This document shows positions 40,736-48,728 of a stretch of 49,393 nucleotides of DNA, piece after piece; position 1 is the stretch's first letter, and each line of letters begins with the position of its first letter. Origin of the DNA: an uncultured Lentisphaeria bacterium. GTDB taxonomy: Bacteria > Verrucomicrobiota > Lentisphaeria > Victivallales > UBA1829. Made by a program: the position numbers and the translations under genes. The notes beneath the pieces were generated by a model. It saw nothing but the letters and a program-made list of their open reading frames with translations, was not told the origin of the DNA and did not search any database. The stretch lies in the NCBI GenBank assembly GCA_949282305.1, contig CASDPB010000127.1, positions 1 to 49,393 of the forward strand, in the 5' to 3' direction.

Positions 40736-41338
40736 ATGGCTTTTACAACGAAAAAATCACTGCTGGCGAAGGTCCGCGCAGGGGACGAGGTGTCCTGGGA
40801 GGAGTTTTACGAGGCTTACCGTCCGCTGATCCTGCTGTGCGGCGGCGACTGTTCGCTTACACCGGACGAAAACGAGGAACTTGTGCAGCAGGTCATGACC
40901 GAACTGTTCACCAAGGACATCCTCGGGAAATATGATCCCGATCACATTCCTGAAAACGTGGTGTTCCATTACGATCCGAAACGAGGACGTTTCCGGCATT
41001 TTCTCAAGAAGATCGTGCGGAATCAGGCGATCAGGATTTATCACAGGCGATTCGATCATGCACAGATGGAATCTGCGGAAACGGTCTGCGGGGAGAGTGC
41101 ATTCGATTTGATCTGGGATGAGGAATGGCGGCGGCATGTGCTGAACATGGCACTGGTCGAACTCAAGGGCCGGGTCCAGCCGGAAACGTATGCGGCATTC
41201 GAGATGTATGCGATGCAGAACCGGAAACTGGATGAGGTCTGCAAGTTTCTGGATATGTCGCCGGCTTCGGTCTATACCGCCAAAAGCCGGTGCATTGCAA
41301 CATTGAAAGAAATTATCGCGAGTCTGGAGGAGAAATAA
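40736..41338 (+). CDS. ECF-like RNA polymerase sigma factor
   Basis: 200 residues; AGAGGAGA before ATG. Region 2: VSWEEFYEAYRPLILLCGGD, ENEELVQQVMTELFTKDILG, RGRFRHFLKKIVRNQAIRIY. Region 4 HTH: RKLDEVCKFLDMSPASVYTA then KSRCIATLKEI. This resembles the ECF sigma groups abundant in Planctomycetes/Verrucomicrobia/Lentisphaerae. The anti-sigma-like gene starts one base after its stop, so the two act as a pair and probably control this locus. Confidence 0.88.
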   Translation: MAFTTKKSLLAKVRAGDEVSWEEFYEAYRPLILLCGGDCSLTPDENEELVQQVMTELFTKDILGKYDPDHIPENVVFHYDPKRGRFRHFLKKIVRNQAIRIYHRRFDHAQMESAETVCGESAFDLIWDEEWRRHVLNMALVELKGRVQPETYAAFEMYAMQNRKLDEVCKFLDMSPASVYTAKSRCIATLKEIIASLEEK

Positions 41339-41339
41339 A

Positions 41340-41570
41340 ATGAATGAGCATTACACGAAAGAGGAATTGGACCAGTACCGCAACGGAGGAATGTCCATCC
41401 TGCGGAAAATCGGCTGTTCGACGCATTTGAAAAACTGTCCGGCATGTGCGAAACTGCTGGAGGAACTGAACGCGGATGACCAGCTGCTGCGCGATCTGCG
41501 CGGCAGTGTGGAGCTCTATCAGCAGCTTGCCCGGAAAACGAATACACGTCCTGCTCCCAAAACAACATGA
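41340..41570 (+). CDS. Zinc-finger anti-sigma-like protein
   Basis: 76 residues. CSTHLKNCPACAKLLEEL matches the H-X3-C-X2-C zinc motif of ZAS-type anti-sigma factors, preceded by an N-terminal helix (YTKEELDQYRNGGM). There is no membrane segment, so it would be a soluble regulator sensing a cytoplasmic signal or acting with a partner. GGAGGAG lies just upstream of the ATG, within the sigma-factor 3' end. Confidence 0.78.
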   Translation: MNEHYTKEELDQYRNGGMSILRKIGCSTHLKNCPACAKLLEELNADDQLLRDLRGSVELYQQLARKTNTRPAPKTT

Positions 41571-42231
41571 AAGTTGCAAGTCCCTGAAAAAAGCAACAGC
41601 TTATTGATTTCAATTTTATCTCTTTTGCTGAAGCGGGCTGATCTCTTCCCGTTTGCAAAGATAAAAAACAATGTTTTTTTCTGCATGGACATAAAATGTC
41701 CGACTCTGTCTGCTATCTTGTTATTTATGGAAAATCGTTTCCCGGCGGTGTAAGAAAACCGGGGAATTTACGATGTTAGTAAAACAGAACGGAAAATCAT
41801 GTCCGGGACAAAAGAGTGCAGAACAATCGGAGCTTGAAAAGAGGAGAGAGAAAATGTACAGGGAAGTGAGGAGTTTTAGAAGGATTTTTACTTGTCTTAA
41901 AGTTTACTTTCCGGTTTGTATTGTCAAGAAATATACGTATATTATGCAAACGCCGAAAATAGTGAACACATGCGGACAATGCGATATATCAGATAAATCT
42001 CAGGCAAAAATAGAACTTCTCCGGTCTGTACGCAACTGCCGGCTTTTTGCGGGATGCGGGGAAACTTCAGTTCCCGATCCGGAACGGAAGGCATTTGCTG
42101 TATTCAGAGAAATCCGGAGAAATGTCTGTCCTTCGGATAATCAGGATCAGGTCTTAACGGTATCCGGATGTGCGATGCACACCGGACGAAATAAAATCAA
42201 TAGATAACATAACAGAATCAAGGGGATTGCA
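41571..42231. other. 661-base region before the M48 operon, probably leader/promoter
   Basis: AT-rich at first. Holds the second CGGTGTAAGAAA box (41746-41757). A 144-codon plus frame (41773-42207) begins 16 bases after the box but has no ribosome site and a composition unlike its neighbours; it is not called. A palindrome ATATACGTATAT lies at 41931-41942. The M48 gene has its own site AAGGGG seven bases before its ATG. Confidence 0.55.
41746..41757 (+). promoter_or_regulatory. Second CGGTGTAAGAAA box
   Basis: Identical to 40681-40692. It lies 475 bases before the M48 gene and could mark the promoter of the five-gene operon, putting it under the sigma factor encoded upstream. This is inference from sequence identity alone. 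Confidence 0.4.
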
Positions 42232-43542
42232 ATGAATGATCTTTTGGAGTTTTTGTGGGACTGCATTAAGGGTCTGTTCCGGGGAATTTTCTGGTTAGGT
42301 ACGCTGCTGTTTGAGTTCCTGCCATGGCTGTGGAACGGTTCCGAAGAGGACGATGCAACCTGGGAAGGGCGTTTTATTCGTCTGTTGATGACGTTGGCGG
42401 GGGGCGTCCTGATCGGCTGCTGTCTCTGTCTTTTAAACTGGGCAGCACAGCCGAAACTTTCCGTTCTTGAAAAAATCGACGCCATCCAGGTGAGTTTCGA
42501 CCGGCTTGCGATCAACCGGAAAACTCTGATAAACGATTTGAAGCAGCATCCCCTCGAAAAGCGCGTGGAAGTTCCCAGTCATCTGCGGAAACGTTTTCTG
42601 ATCCTGACGGATGACCAGCTGAACAAAATTGATGCGGCATATCTGGCGGAAATCAAAAAACTGGAAGTCGGTCTGCAAAATGCGAAATACCGGAAACGGG
42701 CGGAAGGGATTGCATCCCGGATTCAGTCGGTCATGGAACGCAAGCCGAGCGGAACCGTCTATCTGCTGGACACCGACGAATTTCAGGCATTCTGTCTTTC
42801 CGGAGGGAGCATCATGATTACAAAAGGTCTGATGGATCAGCTCTCCGATGACGATGAACTTGCCTTTGTCATCGGGCATGAATACGCTCATTTTCTATGC
42901 CGGCATACCGGAGAAAGCATTACGAAAGGCATGATTGCGCAGGAATTCGGTGAGACTTTTTTCTTCGAGGAGAAGCCGGAGAACGCCGGGAACAGCCTGA
43001 AAGCGTCATTTGCAAAACTCGGATACCATTATGGGGTGCTGATCGGCGTCCTGCTCCCATACAGCCGCACGATGGAATACGAGGCGGACCGTCTGGGCGT
43101 TCTGCTGATGAAACGGGCGGGATTCAATGTACAGGGGTCGTTCAAGGCGATGGAGAGGATAGCGGCAATGGATCAAGACAGTTCAGCAGTCAGTCATTTT
43201 CTGTCCACGCATCCGAAGGGAGAAAAACGACTTGACGAAATCCGGGAGGCGGCGGCTCTTCTGGAAACCTCCGATACCCCCGTCTGGGGCTCGAAGCTGA
43301 CAGTTGCCACGGAATCGGTAAAAGTCGCGGCAATCAAGAAATGGCTTGCGGCCAGGGAGAAGAAGGCGGTTCCTCCTGCGGAAGAAAACACAATGAACCA
43401 GACGGACAAGCTCAAAGAGAAGTTAATGAACACAAAAAATGCGGCTGCAGATACCGCAGACAAGCTCAAAGAGAAGTTAATGAACACAAAAAATGCGGAT
43501 ACAGATGCCGCAGAAGACAGTGACAGGCAAAAACAGAAATGA
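42232..43542 (+). CDS. Membrane-anchored M48-family metallopeptidase
   Basis: 436 residues. Two N-terminal hydrophobic segments (GLFRGIFWLGTLLFEFLPWL; LLMTLAGGVLIGCCLCLLNW). Zinc motif HEYAH (H216, E217, H220) and third ligand in EYEADRLG (E284); SGGSIMITKGLMDQLSDDDE is the typical M48 segment before HEXXH. HtpX/Oma1/LoiP-like envelope protease, catalytic side outside or in the periplasm. The C-terminus carries two exact copies of DKLKEKLMNTKNA. ATGA overlap with the DUF3142 gene. Confidence 0.88.
   Translation: MNDLLEFLWDCIKGLFRGIFWLGTLLFEFLPWLWNGSEEDDATWEGRFIRLLMTLAGGVLIGCCLCLLNWAAQPKLSVLEKIDAIQVSFDRLAINRKTLINDLKQHPLEKRVEVPSHLRKRFLILTDDQLNKIDAAYLAEIKKLEVGLQNAKYRKRAEGIASRIQSVMERKPSGTVYLLDTDEFQAFCLSGGSIMITKGLMDQLSDDDELAFVIGHEYAHFLCRHTGESITKGMIAQEFGETFFFEEKPENAGNSLKASFAKLGYHYGVLIGVLLPYSRTMEYEADRLGVLLMKRAGFNVQGSFKAMERIAAMDQDSSAVSHFLSTHPKGEKRLDEIREAAALLETSDTPVWGSKLTVATESVKVAAIKKWLAAREKKAVPPAEENTMNQTDKLKEKLMNTKNAAADTADKLKEKLMNTKNADTDAAEDSDRQKQK
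43405..43512 (+). repeat. 54-base tandem duplication in the 3' end of the M48 gene
   Basis: Two copies (43405-43458, 43459-43512); the first 40 bases are identical. Encodes DKLKEKLMNTKNA plus five variable residues twice, an amphipathic helix. A recent duplication that keeps the frame. Confidence 0.92.
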
Positions 43543-44633
43543 CGAGAATATATGGCATTCTGAAACGGCAAGTCGGACTTGTCCTGTGTTTTCCGCTCTG
43601 CGCCTTATTTTGCGCGGAACCGGACTTCTACGTCTGGCAGCGGCAGCACACGCCGGAACTGAAATCGGCGGTTGCGGAGTTTTACCGCAAATGTCCGGGA
43701 CGGCTTTACTTCCTTGCGGGGGAAATCGAAAACAACGGACATGTGATCCGGATTGATCCCCTGAAAGCCGTTGATTTCACCCGCGCCGTTCCCGTAGTCC
43801 GGATTCATGTGAAAAATCTGAAAAAAACGCCCGCGGCGCTGGCGGAGGAGATCATGAAAGTATATATTCCGTGGAAGGCGGCGAATGCTTTGCAGATCGA
43901 CCTCGACGCACCGGAATCCCGGCTGGACTATTACCGGAACGTCATGCTGGAACTGCGGAAAAAACTGCCGGGTGCCGAACTTTCCGCCACGGTTCTGCCG
44001 TGTCACCTCAGACATACTGTCTCTTTCCGTGCGCTGGCGTCGGCCTGCGATTATTATGTGCTTCAAGTGCATGGGCTGGCGCGTCGCAACAAGACGTGGT
44101 CGATTTACGATCATGCAGAGGCGGTCAAGGCGGTTACGCGGGCGGAATCGTTGAAACTGCCGTTCAAAACCGCCCTGCCGCTTTACTGCAGCCGGGTCGG
44201 CGGACAATGGGTCAAGCCCGACATGGCGAAGGTGAGCGAACTGGCGTCGGTCTGCGGCGAAGTGATCGGATTCCGTCTGGGGATTCCCGGCGACGGTTCT
44301 GCACTGGATCTGGAAACTGCGCTCCGGGTCTGTCGTGGACAGGGCTATGCTCCGAAAGCGGAAACCCGCTGGGAACAGAAAACCGGCGGAACGTGGCACC
44401 TTTTCGTCCGGAACTGCGGTTTTTTCGCCGAACGGATCACTCTTTCGCTGGATTTCAAGACCCTTCCGGCGGATCTGGACACGTTCAACCGCGCCAGTCT
44501 GAACGGAAAACACAATGAACTGACACTGGTTCTGCCGCCGCCGGGTATGGAAAAACCGTATCTGTGGGTGCGGACCGGGTCGAATGAAAAACCGTTGACA
44601 ACGATTCAAATACAAGGAAAAAACAAGTTATGA
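43539..44633 (+). CDS. DUF3142-like exported protein
   Basis: 364 residues. Signal peptide at 1-26 (GLVLCFPLCALFCAEP), then FYVWQRQHTPELKSAVAEFY, the characteristic DUF3142 opening. The middle reads as a TIM-barrel-like fold (ALQIDLDAPESRLDYYRNVM, ACDYYVLQVHGL, GVIGFRLGIPGDG-type strand as VIGFRLGIPGDG), compatible with a glycosidase-related domain. C-terminal beta domain. The family is of unknown function. ATGA overlaps on both sides fix it in the operon. Confidence 0.8.
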   Translation: MTRIYGILKRQVGLVLCFPLCALFCAEPDFYVWQRQHTPELKSAVAEFYRKCPGRLYFLAGEIENNGHVIRIDPLKAVDFTRAVPVVRIHVKNLKKTPAALAEEIMKVYIPWKAANALQIDLDAPESRLDYYRNVMLELRKKLPGAELSATVLPCHLRHTVSFRALASACDYYVLQVHGLARRNKTWSIYDHAEAVKAVTRAESLKLPFKTALPLYCSRVGGQWVKPDMAKVSELASVCGEVIGFRLGIPGDGSALDLETALRVCRGQGYAPKAETRWEQKTGGTWHLFVRNCGFFAERITLSLDFKTLPADLDTFNRASLNGKHNELTLVLPPPGMEKPYLWVRTGSNEKPLTTIQIQGKNKL

Positions 44634-46825
44634 AATATTGCAGTATGCGCAATCTTCTTCTGCTGCTTTCAACGGCGGCAATCGGTCTTGCCCCGGCTGA
44701 AAGCCCGGCATGTGGACCGTATTTTCAGCCGCATTACGTCAATGGGCAGTCCCCATATTTGACTGTGCTGCATCGGAAACAGGCGGTCCGGCGGCTGATC
44801 GCCGATCTGGACGATCTGATCCCGAAAGTTCCGGAAATCCCGGACGGAGCTGTTTGGGAAACCGCAGTCAGGCAGGATTTCACCGCGGCAGTCGAGCGGT
44901 ATCTGCCGAAACTTCCCCCGGAAAAGAAACAGGAACTGATCCAGGATTATCTGAAATGTATGCAGGACCGTCCGACCAATCTCAAAGAAGTCATGAAGAA
45001 TCTTCCGGAAGAACTGACGGAATTCGCGCTCTATCGTGCGGGCGTCGCAGAAATGGAACCGGGCGGCAGGGAGATTCCGCCCTCGTGGAAAAAACTGCTG
45101 GAACTGCCCGGTAAATCGCGGCATTTCCGGACGGTCTGGGTGTATTTCATGCTGGGCAATTATCTGAAGCAGGACTGCGGGCGGTATTATCAGGCGTGCC
45201 GGGAGGCGGCAAGGGCAGGATTCGCCGACACGCCGGGACTGCTCAAGGCATCCTACAGGAACGAATTTCGTTTTACAGCCGATCCGGTCAGGAAAATTCA
45301 CCTCGCGCTCGAATTGCAGCGGAACAGGCCCGATCTGGAACTTCTGACAGAAGAATATCTCTCCGTGATTCCGCATTCCGATGCCGAATGCACCGCCATG
45401 CTGGCGGATCCGCTCTGCCGGGAGGTGCTGGTGATTTTCGGCTGCAATCGGAAAATTTTTCAGCAGGAAGTTTGGAAATATCAATTCCGGAATGCGGACA
45501 TCCTTGCCTGGCGCGCATACGAAGCGGGCGAGGTGGAGCTGGCGGAAAAATATCTGAAACTGCGAACGCGCGACACGCTGCTTTCCACTTATATCGAGGC
45601 GAAAATCGCCCGATACCATGGGAACAATGAACTGGCGATTCAAAAGTTGCGTCAATGGCTGAAATTCGTGGAGAAGATCGACCCGAACGACCGTGCGGAC
45701 ATCGTCGGGATCAAGCATGTGAGCGATCCGTGGAACACCGAACCGACTTATCCGCTGCAGCAGGATATTTACGGTCTGCTCGGCAGTGCACTGGTTCTGC
45801 GTCGGGATTTTACGGAAGCGGCGATGTTTTTCTACCGGGCCGGTCAGATCGAAGCCGATGTCATGTATATCGCGGAAAATCTGATGACGCTGCCGGAACT
45901 GACGGTCTTTGCCGACTCCGTTTCCGGCGATCTGAATTCAGAAGACCAGGAAATCCGCCAGGCGGCGCAGAGCATCCGGCACATGACCGCCCGCAGAGCA
46001 TTCCGGGAAAACAAATTCGACATCGCGCGGAAATATCTGCCGGAGGAATATAAAGGAATACTGGATCTGTATCTTGCTTTCATCCATGCCTCCAAAGATG
46101 TCTCCAAATCCTTTGACAGCTTAGCATTGAATCTTTACAATGCAGCCAGAATCATGCGCTGGTACGGGATGGAACTTTGCGGAACGCAGGGCGCACCGGA
46201 TGCTTTTCCCGACGGCGCCTGGGGCATTTCCGCGGATTTCGAGGACTGTCCGGATTGCAAATATGATCCGAAAACCGACCGCTGGACGACGGTCTGCGTG
46301 AAACACAAGGAAGATTGCAAATATGCGACCGGACAATTCTGGACACGGACAGATATCTTTCATACTCCCGAACCCGGACGCTCCCCCGTGCCGCGGAATC
46401 AGCGTTTTCATTACCGCTACCGTGCTGCGGAACTTGCGAAGCAGGCGGGCGATCTCGCACAGGATGAAGATCTGCGGGCTCTTGCCAATTTGTTCGGCGG
46501 GGAGTGTCTGCGCTACCGCGCGCCGCGAAAGGCGGATTTCTTCTACAAGCGGCTGGTAAAACAGTCTCCGAACAGTCCTGTCGCCAGAATCGCGGACAAA
46601 CTCCGCTGGTTCCCGAACAGTCCCACGCTGAAAAAAGAACTGGGCAGTGCGATGCCGTACAAATCGCTTGACGAAGTGAAAAAAGTAATCGGAACAGCAG
46701 ACATTGAACTGCGGGAAATTCTGAAACAGCGGGAGAAAGCACCGGAGGAGAAAAAAACTGACAGTCCGCCGGAAGAGGCTTTCTCCGCCCATGATGCAAC
46801 GGGCTTGCCCCAGGAAACAATCTGA
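44630..46825 (+). CDS. Secreted helical-repeat (TPR-like) protein
   Basis: 731 residues. Signal peptide MRNLLLLLSTAAIGLAPAES then ACGPYFQP, so the mature protein may begin near a Cys. The body is repeated helix pairs with TPR/Sel1-like spacing (AYEAGEVELAEKYLKLRTRD, HGNNELAIQKLRQWLKFVEK, LRRDFTEAAMFFYRAGQIEA). A Cys-rich stretch near residue 540 (CPDCKYDPKTDRWTTVCVKH, then DCKYATG) could bind metal. C-terminal tail polar. Genes of this kind next to DUF3142 recur in bacteria as an uncharacterised pair (recalled from general knowledge, not checked). Likely scaffold of the system. Confidence 0.75.
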   Translation: MKYCSMRNLLLLLSTAAIGLAPAESPACGPYFQPHYVNGQSPYLTVLHRKQAVRRLIADLDDLIPKVPEIPDGAVWETAVRQDFTAAVERYLPKLPPEKKQELIQDYLKCMQDRPTNLKEVMKNLPEELTEFALYRAGVAEMEPGGREIPPSWKKLLELPGKSRHFRTVWVYFMLGNYLKQDCGRYYQACREAARAGFADTPGLLKASYRNEFRFTADPVRKIHLALELQRNRPDLELLTEEYLSVIPHSDAECTAMLADPLCREVLVIFGCNRKIFQQEVWKYQFRNADILAWRAYEAGEVELAEKYLKLRTRDTLLSTYIEAKIARYHGNNELAIQKLRQWLKFVEKIDPNDRADIVGIKHVSDPWNTEPTYPLQQDIYGLLGSALVLRRDFTEAAMFFYRAGQIEADVMYIAENLMTLPELTVFADSVSGDLNSEDQEIRQAAQSIRHMTARRAFRENKFDIARKYLPEEYKGILDLYLAFIHASKDVSKSFDSLALNLYNAARIMRWYGMELCGTQGAPDAFPDGAWGISADFEDCPDCKYDPKTDRWTTVCVKHKEDCKYATGQFWTRTDIFHTPEPGRSPVPRNQRFHYRYRAAELAKQAGDLAQDEDLRALANLFGGECLRYRAPRKADFFYKRLVKQSPNSPVARIADKLRWFPNSPTLKKELGSAMPYKSLDEVKKVIGTADIELREILKQREKAPEEKKTDSPPEEAFSAHDATGLPQETI

Positions 46826-46882
46826 TTACGGAAAATCCGGCAGGGGCGTCGATAAGCAATAAGTGACTTGAAAGGTTTTAAG

Positions 46883-47872
46883 ATGAAAAAGGCATTTATC
46901 ATCAGCTCTGTCATTCTGATTTTGCTTTTCCTCGCAGCATATTTTGTGAAACCGGGCGCAGAGGGGATGAAGATTCCTCTCCGGCCTGATTCTCAGCAGG
47001 AGAATACGGCTGCGTTATGCCGCCAGATAGAGGAAGCGGAGAAAAAATATAATGCGGACTGTCAGGAACTGCTCTCAGAATTTTTGCCGGACCTTGAAAA
47101 AAGAACTGCCCCGGATTTCGAGAAAGCTGACCGTGCTGTTCCCGGAGTTGTGAAAGAGTTGTGCAGTTTCAAAGTCTGCGTGAAACTCTGCTGCAAGGCG
47201 GTGAAGGACAAAATCAAAGGAACCCACGACTTCATGGATGCCTACACCGCCGCAATGGATGCTCCGATTATCCGTCCATGTGTCCATGCCAACTTGGTTG
47301 CCTCCGATATGCTTCAGAACCTTCAGCTGCGTCTGAAAGAAAGACATGCCCGGTATCTCACTGATCTCGCGACGATCTGCAGCAATGACGCTTCTGATGT
47401 GAAACTTCCGCCGAAGGATCTCGAAAAACTTCAGAATTGTCTTGAAACGGTCGCGGGAACGGTTCAGACAACTTATTTGAAAAAAGTGATGGCGGGGATC
47501 GGGACAGCCTTTGAGGTGGTCTTTATCCGGGAATCTTGCGGATACATCGTAAAACTCTTTGCGAAACCGGTGGCAAAAATCTGCGCTTCTGCGGGGGCAG
47601 CCGGAATCTGTGCGGCGGCAGACGGACCGCTGCCTTTGGGAGATATTGCCGGAGCTCTGATATCCATTGGCGGACTGTCATGGACGGTATGGGACATTTA
47701 TGATGTAATGTATGTCATGCCGAAGAAACTCAACGCCGAACTGCGGAATGGAATTGCCTCGACAAAAGCGAAACTGCTGGAGGAATCACGTAAGCAGGCG
47801 GAAAAAATCGTACAGGCATACCGAGAGTCCGGCTGCAGAATCAATCAGGAATTGAAGGAACAGCTGAAATGA
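46883..47872 (+). CDS. Membrane protein of unknown function
   Basis: 329 residues from ATG 46883 (GAAAGG seven bases upstream; a TTG five codons earlier is unlikely). N-terminal membrane anchor (AFIISSVILILLFLAAYF). Helical middle with several Cys. A hydrophobic C-terminal region (ICASAGAAGICAAADGPLPL, GALISIGGLSWTVWDIYDVM) suggests two short membrane-associated helices, followed by a coiled tail (EESRKQAEKIVQAYRE). It sits 57 bases after the helical-repeat gene. No named family. Confidence 0.7.
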   Translation: MKKAFIISSVILILLFLAAYFVKPGAEGMKIPLRPDSQQENTAALCRQIEEAEKKYNADCQELLSEFLPDLEKRTAPDFEKADRAVPGVVKELCSFKVCVKLCCKAVKDKIKGTHDFMDAYTAAMDAPIIRPCVHANLVASDMLQNLQLRLKERHARYLTDLATICSNDASDVKLPPKDLEKLQNCLETVAGTVQTTYLKKVMAGIGTAFEVVFIRESCGYIVKLFAKPVAKICASAGAAGICAAADGPLPLGDIAGALISIGGLSWTVWDIYDVMYVMPKKLNAELRNGIASTKAKLLEESRKQAEKIVQAYRESGCRINQELKEQLK

Positions 47873-47909
47873 TGTTCCGCTGAAAATAAAAACTTGTTAT
47901 GGTGGTGTC

Positions 47910-48728
47910 ATGATGAATATGTTCAAATGCTTTTGGGTGATGGCAATCTGTTCTGCTGTCGTATCTGTCAATGCCGCTGGAACGGGACTGATGACAAAAG
48001 TTGCAGAAGAAACTTTGGAAATCGCGGCCAGGCGGAGCGGGCGGACTCTGACAGAGGGAATGAAGATCACGCTGGGACGTGAAATGCTGAAAATGACGGC
48101 AAAATATGGTGATGATGTTCTGCCGTTGGTCCGGCACGGAGGTCTTGAAGTTTTGGAACAGGGAATCCGTCATGGAGACGACTTCTGGAAACTCTGCAAA
48201 GCTGTTCCGGAAGCCTCCCGCAGTCTCGCCTTGCACTCCGACGAACTTCTTCCGCTCGCAAAACGCATCGGTCCGGATGTGCTGATCCTTGAGGCAAAAG
48301 CCCCGGGACTGTCCGCACGGTTTGCAAAAGAATTCGGCGATGACGGCGTCCGGTTCGTTGCACAACACTCTCCTCAAGATGTGCCGCGCCTGCTTGGATA
48401 CGCCTCAAAAGCTGATTCCCCGGAAACAAAACGTCTTTTCTTTGAAAAATACCGGAAATCCAGGAACCCTTCTGCATTTCTGCAGGCATTGAACTGGAAA
48501 AATATCATGGCAGGCGGTCTTACCACTGCTGCGATTGTAGGCGCATACAAGATTTCAGACGGTATTCAGGATGGACTGAAAGATCCCAAAGCGGCAGAAC
48601 AGACGGTTGATACCATATTGTCCCCGTTTCGATATGCCTTGTATGCTTTATTTGTCATACTTTTAATTCCCCTTGGAATCAAAAGTATCGGCTGGAGCGT
48701 TGCCGCATGGAAAAAGAGGAAAAACTGA
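47910..48728 (+). CDS. Exported/membrane helical protein of unknown function
   Basis: 272 residues. N-terminal signal (FWVMAICSAVVSVNAAGTG). The middle is a set of ~15-20-residue helical repeats around H/YGD: AKYGDDVLPLVRHGGLEVLE, GIRHGDDFWKLCKAVPEA, RFAKEFGDDGVRFVAQHS. C-terminal membrane segment (ALYALFVILLIPLGIKSIGW) and a basic cytoplasmic end (WKKRKN). 37 bases after the previous gene and probably the last of the operon. No named family; with the 329-residue protein it may form a membrane complex. Confidence 0.72.
   Translation: MMNMFKCFWVMAICSAVVSVNAAGTGLMTKVAEETLEIAARRSGRTLTEGMKITLGREMLKMTAKYGDDVLPLVRHGGLEVLEQGIRHGDDFWKLCKAVPEASRSLALHSDELLPLAKRIGPDVLILEAKAPGLSARFAKEFGDDGVRFVAQHSPQDVPRLLGYASKADSPETKRLFFEKYRKSRNPSAFLQALNWKNIMAGGLTTAAIVGAYKISDGIQDGLKDPKAAEQTVDTILSPFRYALYALFVILLIPLGIKSIGWSVAAWKKRKN

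Noticed and set aside
41773-42207. 144-codon plus ORF upstream of the M48 gene
   Set aside because: No ribosome site, mixed composition and no domain pattern; kept as leader DNA.
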